This document shows positions 27,707 through 36,036 of a DNA stretch of 64,000 bases, piece by piece. The DNA lies in the NCBI RefSeq assembly GCF_000321415.2, contig NC_019902.2:2232001-2296000 (forward strand), in the 5' to 3' direction. The number at the start of each line of letters is the position of its first letter. Positions within the stretch are counted from its first letter, which is position 1. The notes below the pieces were generated by a model. That model was not told where the DNA came from, searched no databases, and was given only the letters and a program-made list of their open reading frames with translations. Source of the stretch: Thioalkalivibrio nitratireducens DSM 14787 (GTDB lineage Bacteria > Pseudomonadota > Gammaproteobacteria > Ectothiorhodospirales > Ectothiorhodospiraceae). Made by a program: the position numbers and the translations under genes.

Positions 27707-28918
27707 TCAGAACGGCAGCTCGGCCTGAACCCACCGGTCACCGGCCGGGCCCTCCTGGCTGTCCGCCACGAGGGCGCCTGCACGCACACCCAGCAGCCGG
27801 ATGCGCCGGTCGAGCGGCACCCGGCGCAGGCACTCCCGACTCGACGCGAGCAGATCCTCCGCACGGCATACCGGATTGCGCAGCGTGACGTCGCGGGTCA
27901 GCGTACGGAAATCGTGGTAGCGCAGTTTGATTCCGATGGTACGGCCACGATACCCCCTGGCCGCGAGATCCCCTGCGACCCTCTCGCAGAGGCCGGTCAG
28001 CGCAGCGGTCAGCAGCGCGCGATCCTGGCGCGGGTGCAGATCACGCTCGAAGGTCGTCTCGCGAGTCATAGACCTGGGTTCGGATTCGGTGACGATCGGC
28101 TGTTCGTCGAGACCGTGGGCGGCCCGGATCAGCCAGCCGCCCATCCTGGCACCGAAATGGCGTTCCAGCAGGGCCGGGGCCGCACCGGCGAGATCGCCGA
28201 TGGTTCGGATGCCCAGCCCCTGCAGCCTATCGCCAGCCTTGGGGCCGATCCCGTTGATCTTGTTCACGGGCAGCAGCCAGACGCGGGCAGCCAGGTCGGA
28301 GGGCGCCAGCACGGTCAGACCGTCCGGCTTGTCGAGGTCCGACGCGATCTTGGCCAGGAGCTTGTTCGGCGCAATGCCAATCGAACAGGAAAGCCCGGTG
28401 GCTTCCCGCACTGCAGCCTTGATTTCATTCGCAAGCGGCAGCGTGTCGGCGGACATCTCGGTCAGGTCGATGTAGATCTCGTCGATACCCCGGTCCTCGA
28501 TCCTCGGCGCGATGTGCGCCACGGCGGTCTTGAACAGCCGCGAGTAACGCCGGTAGGCGTCGAAGTCCGCGGGCAACAGGATCGCATCCGGGGCGAGCCG
28601 AGCCGCGGTCATCAGCCCCATTCCGGAATGCACACCCAGCGCCCGGGCCTCGTAGGTCGCGGTCGTGATCACGCCCCGCCCCGCGTAGTCGCACAACCGG
28701 CGAAATCGCGGATCGCCCCGCGCCTGCCCCGCTGTTGGCTGCAGCCTGCGGCCACCGATCACGACCGGCTGCCCCCGCAGCCGTGGATACCGCAGCAGTT
28801 CGACGGATGCGTAGAACGCGTCCATGTCGAGGTGAGCGATCCGGCGTTCGGTTCCGCGACCGGGAAGCCGGCTGTCCCGTACCGGCTGTCGCGCAGCACT
28901 GGAGGATGGTCGTCTCAT
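27707..28918 (-). CDS. dinB: DNA polymerase IV (Y-family translesion polymerase)
   Basis: Pol IV copies past lesions with low fidelity. I use the ATG at 28918 (403 residues, MRRPSSSAARQPV); the frame opens earlier without resemblance. Catalytic features are present: HLDMDAFYASVELL, GIDEIYIDLTEM (Asp-Glu pair kept, though the usual SIDEA Ser is Gly), GLSCSIGIAPNKLLAKIASD and VWLLPVNKINGIGPKAGDRL for the thumb HhH region. About 25 extra residues are inserted after the VVIGG motif, as in some beta/gamma-proteobacterial members. The last six residues, QAELPF, match the sliding-clamp binding motif QxxLPF. No LexA box was found by eye upstream. Confidence 0.92.
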   Translation of the reverse strand: MRRPSSSAARQPVRDSRLPGRGTERRIAHLDMDAFYASVELLRYPRLRGQPVVIGGRRLQPTAGQARGDPRFRRLCDYAGRGVITTATYEARALGVHSGMGLMTAARLAPDAILLPADFDAYRRYSRLFKTAVAHIAPRIEDRGIDEIYIDLTEMSADTLPLANEIKAAVREATGLSCSIGIAPNKLLAKIASDLDKPDGLTVLAPSDLAARVWLLPVNKINGIGPKAGDRLQGLGIRTIGDLAGAAPALLERHFGARMGGWLIRAAHGLDEQPIVTESEPRSMTRETTFERDLHPRQDRALLTAALTGLCERVAGDLAARGYRGRTIGIKLRYHDFRTLTRDVTLRNPVCRAEDLLASSRECLRRVPLDRRIRLLGVRAGALVADSQEGPAGDRWVQAELPF

Positions 28919-29181
28919 CGGTGAGGGAAATCCTACCGCCTTCGACGCACGGGGGCATCGGGCACGATTGGCGCGCGAACGGGTCCGATGCCGCACGGGT
29001 CGGCGAGGCACGCCGCTACCGGCCCCGCGAAGCCTGCGCGCACTTCGACCGAACACGGCCTCGCGTCGCACGAACTCTCGACACAAGGGCGCCCGCGCCA
29101 GCGGCGCCGGACCGCAGGGTTCGCCCTCGGCCCCGTGCGGTGCGGGTCCTGGAACCGGGCCCCAGGACCGTCCCGAATTGT

Positions 29182-31332
29182 TCACGACAAGCGCCAGGCG
29201 TGGAATCGCTGCAGCCATTGCAGCACGCGTTCGGGCTTGTGCGCTTTCTTCCACTCGCCCGCGACGTACTTGTTCGCCTCCGCCATCGTCGGGTAGACGT
29301 GGATCGTGCCGAGGATCCGGTTCAGGCCGAGGCCCGCCTTCATCGCGAGCACGAACTCGGCCAGGAGTTCGCCGGCATGGTGGCCGGCGATGGTCACGCC
29401 GAGGATTCGGTCCTTTCCGGGCGGGGTCAGCACCTTGACCATCCCCCGTGCCTCGCCGTCGGCGATTGCCCGGTCCAGGTCGTCAATGCCGTAGGTCGTC
29501 ACCTCGAACGGGATGCCCTTCTCTCGCGCCTCCTGCTCGCTCAGCCCGACCCGTGCGATCTCCGGATCGGTGAACGTGGTCCACGGAATCACCGAATAAT
29601 CGACCCGGAAACGTCGGAACATCCCGAACAATGCATTCACCGAGGCGAACCACGCCATATGCGCCGCGACGTGGGTGAACTGGTAGCGTCCGGCCGCGTC
29701 GCCGCAAGCATAAATGTTCGGGTAGGTCGCCTGCAGAAACTCGTTGACCTCGATCGTACGGCCGGTACGGATACCCAGCGCATCGAGGCCAAATCCCTCC
29801 AACCGCGGTGCGCGACCGACCGCGACCAGGATCTCGTCGAGTTCGATCGCCTCCTCGCGTCCGTCGCGTCTCACGACCAGGCGCTTTCCCGCCTCGCCGG
29901 TCTCGACGCGCTGGCCCTCGCTACGGAGCCGCAGGTCCACGCCCTCGTCCAGCAGACGCACCTGCAGCATCTCGGAGATCTCGGGATCCTCGCGCGGCAG
30001 CAGCCGCGCACCCCGATGCACGAGGATCACCCGCGCGCCGAGGCGATGAAACGTCTGGGCGAGCTCGCAGCCGATCGGACCGCCCCCGAGGACCACCAGT
30101 CGGCGCGGGCACGCGCGCAGGTTCCAGACCGTATCCGAGGTCAGGTACCCGGCCTCGGCAAGCCCCGGCAGCGGCGGGATCAGGGGTTCGGCACCGGTGG
30201 CGAGTACGATCGCGCGGCTGGTCAGCGTGCGCGCGGTCCCGTCGGCTCCCGTGATCTCCACCGACCACGGGCCGGTCAGCCGGGCCGTTCCCTCGAGCAC
30301 CTCGACCCCCAGCCCCTCGTAGCGCTCGCGCGAATCGTGCGGGGCGACCTCGGCGATCACCCGCCGAACCCGCTCCATCGCCTCGCCAAAGTCGAAGTCG
30401 ACGCGCGCGGACCGGATGCCATAGTCGGCGGAACGGCGGATCTCGTCCAGCAGCCGCGCGGTGCGTATCAACGCCTTGGAAGGCACACAGCCGTAGTTCA
30501 GGCAATCCCCGCCCATCCGGTGTTTCTCCACCAGCGTCACTTTCGCCTTCACGGTCGCGGCGATGTAGGCCGAGACCAGGCCCGCAGCGCCCGCACCGAT
30601 CACGATCAGGTTCCGGTCATAGCGCCGCGGGCGCTCCCAACCCCGGTAGACCCGGCGGCGACGCAGCACCTCGAGCGCACGGCGGGCAAACAACGGAAAG
30701 ATCCCGAGCAGAGCGAACGACAGGATCAGGGTTGGCGACAGAATCCCCTCCGGGCTGTCGAGCCGGCCAAGCTGGGTGCCGGCGTTCACGTACACCGCCG
30801 TGCCGGCCAGCATCCCGACCTGTGACACCCAGTAGAATGTCCAGGTCCGCATCGGGGTCAGCGCCATCACGATGTTGATCAAGAAGAACGGGAACAGCGG
30901 CACCAGGCGCAGCGCGAACAGGTAGAAAGCACCCTCGCGCTCGATGCCGGCGTTGATGACTTTCAGCTTGTCTCCGTAGCGCCGCTGCACCGGTTCGCGG
31001 GCGATCAGGCGCACGATCAGGAAAGCCAGCGTCGCGCCGAAAGTCGATGCAAACGACACCAGCAGCAGGCCCCAGCCGAGACCGAAGACGGCTCCGCCGG
31101 CCAGCGTCATCACCGTGGCTCCAGGCAGCGAAAGCGCGGTGACCGCCACATACACGCCGAAATAGAGCAGGCTGGCGAGCACCGGACGGGCATCCCGATA
31201 CGCCTCGATGTCCCCCTGGGCCGCTTTTACAGTATCGAAATCCAGCAAGCGGTCGAGGTCGAACGCGAAGAACGCGACGACAGCCAGCACCACCGCGGCA
31301 AGGAGGATCCATCGGGTCCGGTTCACGCGCAT
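29182..31332 (-). CDS. DedA/TVP38-like membrane domain fused to a pyridine nucleotide-disulfide oxidoreductase
   Basis: The 716-residue product, from the ATG at 31332, joins two proteins. Residues 1 to about 225 form a TVP38/TMEM64 (VTT/DedA-like) membrane domain with LSLPGATVMTLAGGAVFGLG and RLVPLFPFFLINIVMALTPM. From about 240 on there is a mercuric-reductase/lipoamide-dehydrogenase-like flavoprotein: FAD motif LIVIGAGAAGLVSA, redox-active Cys277 and Cys282 in GGDCLNYGCVPSKA, NAD(P) motif VLGGGPIGCELAQ, FAD motif YACGDAAGRYQFTH, and a C-terminal dimerisation domain with HVYPTMAEANKY. The enzyme half should face the cytosol and be tethered to the inner membrane. Substrate unknown; no MerA-type heavy-metal N-domain or C-terminal Cys pair is present. 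Such fusions are known from genome annotation, not well studied. Confidence 0.88.
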   Translation of the reverse strand: MRVNRTRWILLAAVVLAVVAFFAFDLDRLLDFDTVKAAQGDIEAYRDARPVLASLLYFGVYVAVTALSLPGATVMTLAGGAVFGLGWGLLLVSFASTFGATLAFLIVRLIAREPVQRRYGDKLKVINAGIEREGAFYLFALRLVPLFPFFLINIVMALTPMRTWTFYWVSQVGMLAGTAVYVNAGTQLGRLDSPEGILSPTLILSFALLGIFPLFARRALEVLRRRRVYRGWERPRRYDRNLIVIGAGAAGLVSAYIAATVKAKVTLVEKHRMGGDCLNYGCVPSKALIRTARLLDEIRRSADYGIRSARVDFDFGEAMERVRRVIAEVAPHDSRERYEGLGVEVLEGTARLTGPWSVEITGADGTARTLTSRAIVLATGAEPLIPPLPGLAEAGYLTSDTVWNLRACPRRLVVLGGGPIGCELAQTFHRLGARVILVHRGARLLPREDPEISEMLQVRLLDEGVDLRLRSEGQRVETGEAGKRLVVRRDGREEAIELDEILVAVGRAPRLEGFGLDALGIRTGRTIEVNEFLQATYPNIYACGDAAGRYQFTHVAAHMAWFASVNALFGMFRRFRVDYSVIPWTTFTDPEIARVGLSEQEAREKGIPFEVTTYGIDDLDRAIADGEARGMVKVLTPPGKDRILGVTIAGHHAGELLAEFVLAMKAGLGLNRILGTIHVYPTMAEANKYVAGEWKKAHKPERVLQWLQRFHAWRLS

Positions 31333-31952
31333 CACCCCGTATCGTGTTGGAAGGCGACCTGTACCCGCGTGGCCGCAGTGTGCAGGGTCAAAACGGTGCC
31401 GGAAGATCCGACTGCACAGACCCTGCGACGCCGGCACCGACTGCAGCGGTCCGAGGCTCCGGGGCCGGAACCGTCGGGCCTACCGCTCCGACCAGCCTGG
31501 GCCCAGAATACCTGCACCCCGCCCTTCGGCCTATTTCGGTTTTTCCCGATACCGCACCCATGTTCGGGCCACCAAGATAGGGATGGCACGTGATGGGCGA
31601 TTCGTGGCCCCCCGATGGCGAAACCGAAGGCAATGCGTCGAAGAATCACCGAGAGCACTCGAGCAGCATGCCGCCCGGTGGCAGCGACTGGCCAAATGCC
31701 TTTGCACGGCAGGTCCGTATGATCGCGATGGCCGTTGCCACCGACGCCGCCGCAGGCTGGCGCGTCGAGCGGCCCAACCTGCTGGCGGACGTTCTCCGCT
31801 ACCATGGCCTCGAACCCGATCGCGTGAACGCGGTCGCAACAACAACCGACTGTGACAACACCGGGCAGCGCGTGTGCTTGGTACGGCGGCATTCGCTTCC
31901 TGCCAGAGTGAACCCGGACCCCGAATCACCCATCCTGAAAATGGAGCACCGC
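31333..31952. other. 620-bp divergent intergenic region
   Basis: The region lies between the DedA-oxidoreductase gene and arsS, which diverge. Several frames of 60-190 codons cross it on both strands, but none shows a recognisable domain or a ribosome-binding site. The arsS frame is open upstream to 31590, yet that part has no resemblance to ArsS N-termini. No clear promoter could be assigned by eye. Confidence 0.5.
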
Positions 31953-32915
31953 ATGGCCAACAGCGAGCCGGTCCTTCTCCTTGGCGACTTCCCCGCCATC
32001 ACGCGCAGTGCGGTGACGACGCTGCAGGTCAACCTTGGCTATGTCTGCAACCAGACCTGCTTCCATTGTCACGTGAACGCCGGCCCCAACCGCAAGGAGA
32101 GCATGGGGCGCGAAACCGTGGGGGATGTACTCGCCTTTCTGACGCGTGGCGGTGTGCGCACGATGGACCTGACCGGGGGGGCACCGGAGCTGAATCCCCA
32201 CTTCCGCGACCTGGTCACCCGGGCACGGGCACTGGGGATCGAGGTGATCGACCGCTGTAACCTCACCGTGCTCGGACAGCCCGGACAGCAGGATCTCGCG
32301 GTGTTCCTCGCCAGCCACCGGGTGGCCGTCATCGCCTCGCTCCCCTGCTACCTCGAGGAAAACGTGAATTCCCAGCGCGGCGATGGCGTGTTCGAGGGCA
32401 GCCTGTCGGGGCTGCGCGCACTCAATGCCCTCGGCTACGGGCACCCCGGCTCCGGACTCGAACTAAACCTCGTGTTCAATCCGCAGGGGCCAGAACTGCC
32501 GCCACCGCAGGCAGCGCTGGAGGCCGACTACCGCGCGCATCTCGGCAGCCGTTACGGCATCGTGTTCAATCGCCTGTTGACCATCGCCAACATGCCGATC
32601 AACCGCTTCGCGAAGACGCTGGCGCGCAAGGGCGAATACAACCGCTATCTGACGATGCTGCGACAGGCACACCAGGACGCGAACCTGGAACAGGTGATGT
32701 GCCGTTCGCTGGTATCGGTCGACTGGCAGGGCTTCGTCTACGATTGTGACTTCAACCAGATGCTGCACATCCCGCTGGCCGCGGCCGGACGACCGCGCAG
32801 CCACATCCGCGACCTGGACCCGGCCTCGCTCGCAGGCGGTACGATCGCGGTTGGCGACCACTGCTACGGATGCACCGCGGGTCAGGGCTCGAGTTGCGGG
32901 GGCGCCCTCGCCTGA
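31953..32915 (+). CDS. arsS: Radical SAM protein ArsS-like (arsenosugar biosynthesis family)
   Basis: ArsS-family enzymes are radical SAM proteins reported to act after ArsM in arsenosugar synthesis. The ATG at 31953 has GGAG seven bases upstream and gives 320 residues, the family length. The cluster ligands are Cys32, Cys36 and Cys39 in VCNQTCFHCHVNAGP. Further family blocks: MDLTGGAPELNPHFRDLVTR, IDRCNLTVL, SLPCYLEENVNSQRGDGVFE, CRSLVSVDWQGFVYDCDFNQ and the C-terminal Cys-rich GDHCYGCTAGQGSSCGGALA. The DUF3641-type C-terminus is complete. No arsM, arsR or arsenate gene is near, so the substrate here is uncertain. A TerB-like gene follows 80 bp downstream. Confidence 0.88.
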   Translation: MANSEPVLLLGDFPAITRSAVTTLQVNLGYVCNQTCFHCHVNAGPNRKESMGRETVGDVLAFLTRGGVRTMDLTGGAPELNPHFRDLVTRARALGIEVIDRCNLTVLGQPGQQDLAVFLASHRVAVIASLPCYLEENVNSQRGDGVFEGSLSGLRALNALGYGHPGSGLELNLVFNPQGPELPPPQAALEADYRAHLGSRYGIVFNRLLTIANMPINRFAKTLARKGEYNRYLTMLRQAHQDANLEQVMCRSLVSVDWQGFVYDCDFNQMLHIPLAAAGRPRSHIRDLDPASLAGGTIAVGDHCYGCTAGQGSSCGGALA

Positions 32916-32995
32916 CCGATGCAAGTGCCGCTGATTGCCCACTCCGTCGCCGGGTCCACCGCCACGGCCGCGCCCGGAATGCCGAGGCTCCGCCG

Positions 32996-33511
32996 ATGAA
33001 GGATCTGATCGACCTGTTTCGCCGGAGCCTGGCGACGGTGCAGGATCAGATCGTGCCCTCCGGCGGCCCCGGCCGGTCGGCAGCTACACAGCCGGTCACC
33101 GAGCATGATATCCACCTGGCGACCGCAGCCCTGCTATTCGAAGTCAGTCGGGCCGACTTCCAGATCCACGATGACGAACTGGTGACGATCCGCGAGCAAC
33201 TCGCATCCGCATTCGATCTCGAACCGGAGGAGCTCGGCGAACTGATCCACCTGGCCCGCCTGGAAAGCGACGAACTGCTGTCCCTGCACCCCTTTGTCCG
33301 GGTGATCAATACCCACATGAGTCCGCAGGACAAACGCAGAATCATGGCGGATCTCTGGCAAGTTGGCTATGCTGACGGTGTACTTGCCCCACGCCAGGAG
33401 GCCGCCATACGGCAGATCGCCGACCTCCTGTACATTCCGCACGCGGTGTTCGTCCAGACGCGTATCGAAGTCGAAAATGCCAGAGGTACCCGTGATCCCG
33501 ACCATCCCTGA
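32996..33511 (+). CDS. TerB-like (tellurite resistance protein B family) protein
   Basis: The 171-residue all-helical protein has the TerB-like/DjlA N-domain pattern: DIHLATAALLFEVSRADFQI (with acidic turn), DDELVTIREQLASAFDLEPE, ELGELIHLARLESDELLSLH and DKRRIMADLWQVGYADGVLA followed by PRQEAAIRQIADLLYI. The two acidic helix starts (ADFQIHDDE and ADGVLAPRQE) fit the putative metal-binding sites of the fold. The ATG at 32996 begins MKDLIDLFRRS. Members are common in proteobacteria with no settled function; the name tellurite resistance should not be taken literally. It is likely transcribed with arsS. Confidence 0.75.
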   Translation: MKDLIDLFRRSLATVQDQIVPSGGPGRSAATQPVTEHDIHLATAALLFEVSRADFQIHDDELVTIREQLASAFDLEPEELGELIHLARLESDELLSLHPFVRVINTHMSPQDKRRIMADLWQVGYADGVLAPRQEAAIRQIADLLYIPHAVFVQTRIEVENARGTRDPDHP

Positions 33512-33673
33512 CAGTCCGGCACGACGGTCCGCTGCCCGTGCGGCCACCGTCTGAAGCGGTTCGGGGAAAATTGTCGCTGACACGGGAACCGTTCAAGCCA
33601 CTGAACAGCAACCACTTCCTGAGACAGCAACGCGGTATTTCGCTCGCGATGTTCGATTTTTTCGGAATACCGC

Positions 33674-33702
33674 TTGCCATCCCCAGACGGGTTCTGTAGA
33701 CT
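33674..33702 (+). promoter_or_regulatory. Candidate sigma70 promoter of the sulfur-globule-type gene
   Basis: TTGCCA (33674-33679) and TAGACT (33697-33702) are separated by 17 bases. A start near 33709 would leave a leader of about 120 nt that includes an AT-rich patch (TCTAATATTTTAGA, itself palindromic), standing out in this GC-rich DNA. The rest of the 317-bp gap from 33512 shows nothing else definite. Confidence 0.42.
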
Positions 33703-33828
33703 ACGCCACACATTAGGTTTCTCTAATATTTTAGATCGGTTTCGGCTTTACCCGCGGTGTCCCGCCCTTGGCACTGCCCGCCCAGAGCGGTACCAAAGGG
33801 CACCATTCATAACCAATAGGATTGAATC

Positions 33829-34218
33829 ATGCGCAACTCTCTGAAGCTTCTCGCCGCCGCCGCCCTGGTTGGTGCCTTCGCGATCCCGATGCACGCCAGC
33901 GCCCAGTGGGGCGGTCCGGGCTACGGTGGTCCGGGCTACGGCTACGGCGGTCCCGGCTACGGCTACGGCCCGGGCTACGGCCGCGGCTTGGGTGACATGT
34001 TCGGCATGGGCGACATGTTCAGCGACTTCGACTTCTCCGCCCGCGGTCGCGGCCACGGCCACGGCTACGGCCGCGGCTACGGCGACGCCTACGGCTACGG
34101 CCAGCCCTACGGCTACGGCCGCGGCTACGGCTACGGCGCCCCCTACGGCTACGGCGCGCCCTACGGTGCCCCGATGCCCTACGGCCAGCAGCAGCCTGAA
34201 GCCGCTCCCGCCGAATAA
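33829..34218 (+). CDS. Sulfur-globule-type exported Gly/Tyr/Pro-rich protein
   Basis: The 129-residue product has a signal peptide ([20 protein letters not shown], cleaved after HASA) and a mature part of [11 protein letters not shown] and PYGYG repeats around a central segment, [20 protein letters not shown]. Purple sulfur bacteria make similar small Gly/Tyr-rich secreted proteins (SgpA/B type) that coat periplasmic sulfur globules, and their central D/F/M segment before RGRGxGxGYGRG looks alike. AGGA lies 8 bases before the ATG. The gene is monocistronic with a strong terminator. If correct, the host deposits extracytoplasmic sulfur when oxidising sulfide or thiosulfate. An unrelated low-complexity secreted protein remains possible. 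Confidence 0.72.
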   Translation: MRNSLKLLAAAALVGAFAIPMHASAQWGGPGYGGPGYGYGGPGYGYGPGYGRGLGDMFGMGDMFSDFDFSARGRGHGHGYGRGYGDAYGYGQPYGYGRGYGYGAPYGYGAPYGAPMPYGQQQPEAAPAE

Positions 34219-34231
34219 GGCGAGCGGTCCG

Positions 34232-34259
34232 GTCATCCAGCGCAACAGCGCTGGATGAC
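34232..34259. other. Perfect 12-bp stem inverted repeat
   Basis: GTCATCCAGCGC and GCGCTGGATGAC enclose the tetraloop AACA, 13 bases after the sulfur-globule-type stop and directly before its terminator. It could protect the transcript 3' end or stall exonucleases (inference). Confidence 0.6.
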
Positions 34260-34262
34260 GGC

Positions 34263-34293
34263 AAGGCCCGGTCCTTCTGGACCGGGCCTTTTT
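34263..34293 (+). terminator. Strong rho-independent terminator
   Basis: AAGGCCCGGTCC and GGACCGGGCCTT pair perfectly around TTCT and continue into TTTTT, three bases after the preceding hairpin. This is the best terminator in the window, as expected for a highly expressed gene. Confidence 0.92.
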
Positions 34294-34310
34294 CGTTGCC
34301 GGGCTACGGC

Positions 34311-34430
34311 AACAGTCGCGGAAGCGACACCCACTGCGCGATCGAGTGCAACGGGTCCCGCGCCGTGCCCAACAGTCGCGGAAGCGACACCCACTGCGCG
34401 ATCGAGTGCAACGGGTCCCGCGCCGTGCCC
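34311..34430. repeat. Perfect tandem duplication of a 60-bp unit
   Basis: Bases 34311-34370 and 34371-34430 are identical (unit starting AACAGTCGCGGAAGCGACAC). The unit length is a multiple of three, so any frame through it stays open with a repeated 20-residue block; the segment GTCGCGGAAGCGAC is palindromic. It follows the terminator of the sulfur-globule-type gene. The remaining bases up to 34706 hold no recognisable gene. Being identical, the duplication looks recent. Confidence 0.9.
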
Positions 34431-34706
34431 GAATCGGTTACCTTCCCGCCGAACAACGGCCACGACCAAGGCCCACTCGGTGGCCGAAGTCCTGCACGCA
34501 GACGTCTTTATGGCGGCACGCGTTCCTGCCCCGGATACCGCTACCGGGGATCCTGCAGCTGAGCGGGGCAACGCATTCCGACACGCCGACCTGGTGGCGG
34601 GCGATGCAGTCCGGATGCCGGTGACCGGCCCCCTCGACCGGGCCCTTCTCCGCAGCCTGCGCTTCGCGTATCGTGCCGCGATGCTTCCCGCCTCCGGCCA
34701 ATCCCG

Positions 34707-35987
34707 ATGACTCGGTCCGCGATGTCGCCGCTGCGCGCCGCGATCGGCCCGGGACTGCTGATGGCCGGTGCTGCGGTCGGCGTCTCCCACCTCGTGCAGT
34801 CGACCCGGGCGGGCGCCGAGTTCGGACTGCTACTGCTCCCGGTGGTGCTGCTCGCCTGCCTGCTGAAATACCCCTTCCTCGAATTCGGCCCGCGGTACGT
34901 GGCCGCCACCGGCGAGAACCTGCTGGTCGGCTACCGCCGGCTCGGCCGCTGGGCGCTTGCGCTGTTCGCGCTGATCACCATCGCCACGATGTTCATCATC
35001 CTGGCGGTGGTCACCGTGGTGACGGCCGGGCTGGCCGGTTTCGTGCTGGGAATCGACGCGTCGCCTGCGACCCTTTCGGTCGGGATCCTGCTGGCCTGCG
35101 TGCTGCTGCTGGCGATCGGGAACTACCGCGGGCTCGATCTCGCGATGAAAATGATCATGGCGGCGCTGACGGTATCGACCGTCGCCGCGGTGGTGCTCGC
35201 TTTCGGTGGTCTGCAGGACATGACCACCATCAGCGGACTGCAGCTCGCACCCCAGCTCTGGACGGCAACCGGCTTCGCGTTCCTGCTGGCGCTGGTCGGC
35301 TGGATGCCGATCCCTCTCGAGGTCGCGGTCTGGCACTCGCTCTGGACCCAGGAACGCGCGCAGGCGACCGGGCAGACGCCCACGCTGCGCAATGCGCTGA
35401 TCGACTTCCGCATCGGCTACATCGGCGCGACGCTGCTGGCCGCGGCCTTCCTGCTGCTCGGCGCGCTGCTGATGTACGCCAGCGGCATGACCTTCGCCGA
35501 CTCGGCCGTGGGGTTCTCGGCGCAACTGGTCGATCTCTACGCCGGCACGCTGGGGGAATGGAGCCGCCCGCTGATCGCGGTGGCGGCCCTGAGCACCATG
35601 TTCAGCACCACCCTCGCGGTGACCGATGCCTACCCACGCGTGCTCGCGGCGCTGCTTGCAGTCGCGCGGTTCGGCCCGGACGATCGCCGCGCCCGGGACC
35701 CGCATAACCGGGCGACCTATCTGCTGGCACTGGCCCTGGTGATCGCGGGGGCACTGCTGATCCTGTACTTCGCCGGCGCGGCGTTCACCCAGCTGATCGA
35801 CTTCGCGACCACGCTTTCCTTCCTTGCCGCCCCGGTGATCGCCTGGCTCACGCTGCGCGTGGTCACCGACGCGCACATGCCAGCGGCGGCACGCCCGGGA
35901 TTCTGGCTGCGCACGCTGGCCTGGCTCGGGCTTGCCTTCGGCGTCGGTTTCGCGCTGATCTGGGTCGGCTGGCGCATGCTGGCGTGA
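34707..35987 (+). CDS. Nramp-related transporter lacking the canonical metal-binding motif
   Basis: The 426-residue protein has about eleven membrane segments and the Nramp (SLC11, LeuT-fold) layout: GPGLLMAGAAVGVSHLVQST in TM1, then ARAGAEFG-like turn and TM6 with LALVGWMPIPLEVAVWHSLW. Canonical Nramp proteins bind Mn/Fe with DPGN in TM1 and MPH in TM6; here those sites read GVSH (25-28) and MPIP (200-203). It therefore probably does not transport the same ions in the same way. Start at 34707; a second Met 5 codons later is equally plausible, and no ribosome-binding site is clear. Upstream DNA is non-coding repeat. Substrate is unknown. Confidence 0.8.
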   Translation: MTRSAMSPLRAAIGPGLLMAGAAVGVSHLVQSTRAGAEFGLLLLPVVLLACLLKYPFLEFGPRYVAATGENLLVGYRRLGRWALALFALITIATMFIILAVVTVVTAGLAGFVLGIDASPATLSVGILLACVLLLAIGNYRGLDLAMKMIMAALTVSTVAAVVLAFGGLQDMTTISGLQLAPQLWTATGFAFLLALVGWMPIPLEVAVWHSLWTQERAQATGQTPTLRNALIDFRIGYIGATLLAAAFLLLGALLMYASGMTFADSAVGFSAQLVDLYAGTLGEWSRPLIAVAALSTMFSTTLAVTDAYPRVLAALLAVARFGPDDRRARDPHNRATYLLALALVIAGALLILYFAGAAFTQLIDFATTLSFLAAPVIAWLTLRVVTDAHMPAAARPGFWLRTLAWLGLAFGVGFALIWVGWRMLA

Positions 35988-36036
35988 TCGAGCGCGCCAG
36001 GCGGGGCGGGGTCCGGCAGTCGGCCGGCGGCACGAC

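Noticed and set aside
31590-31952. Upstream extension of arsS by about 120 codons
   Set aside because: ArsS homologues start just before the TLQVNLG segment, and the ATG at 31953 has a good ribosome-binding site.
34311-34430. Possible CRISPR array
   Set aside because: Only two contiguous identical 60-bp units without spacers and no cas genes; it is a simple tandem duplication.
34255-34710. Plus-strand frames crossing the 60-bp tandem duplication, giving a duplicated 20-residue block
   Set aside because: They begin inside or just beside the terminator, lack a ribosome-binding site, and more than one frame is open because the unit is 60 bp.
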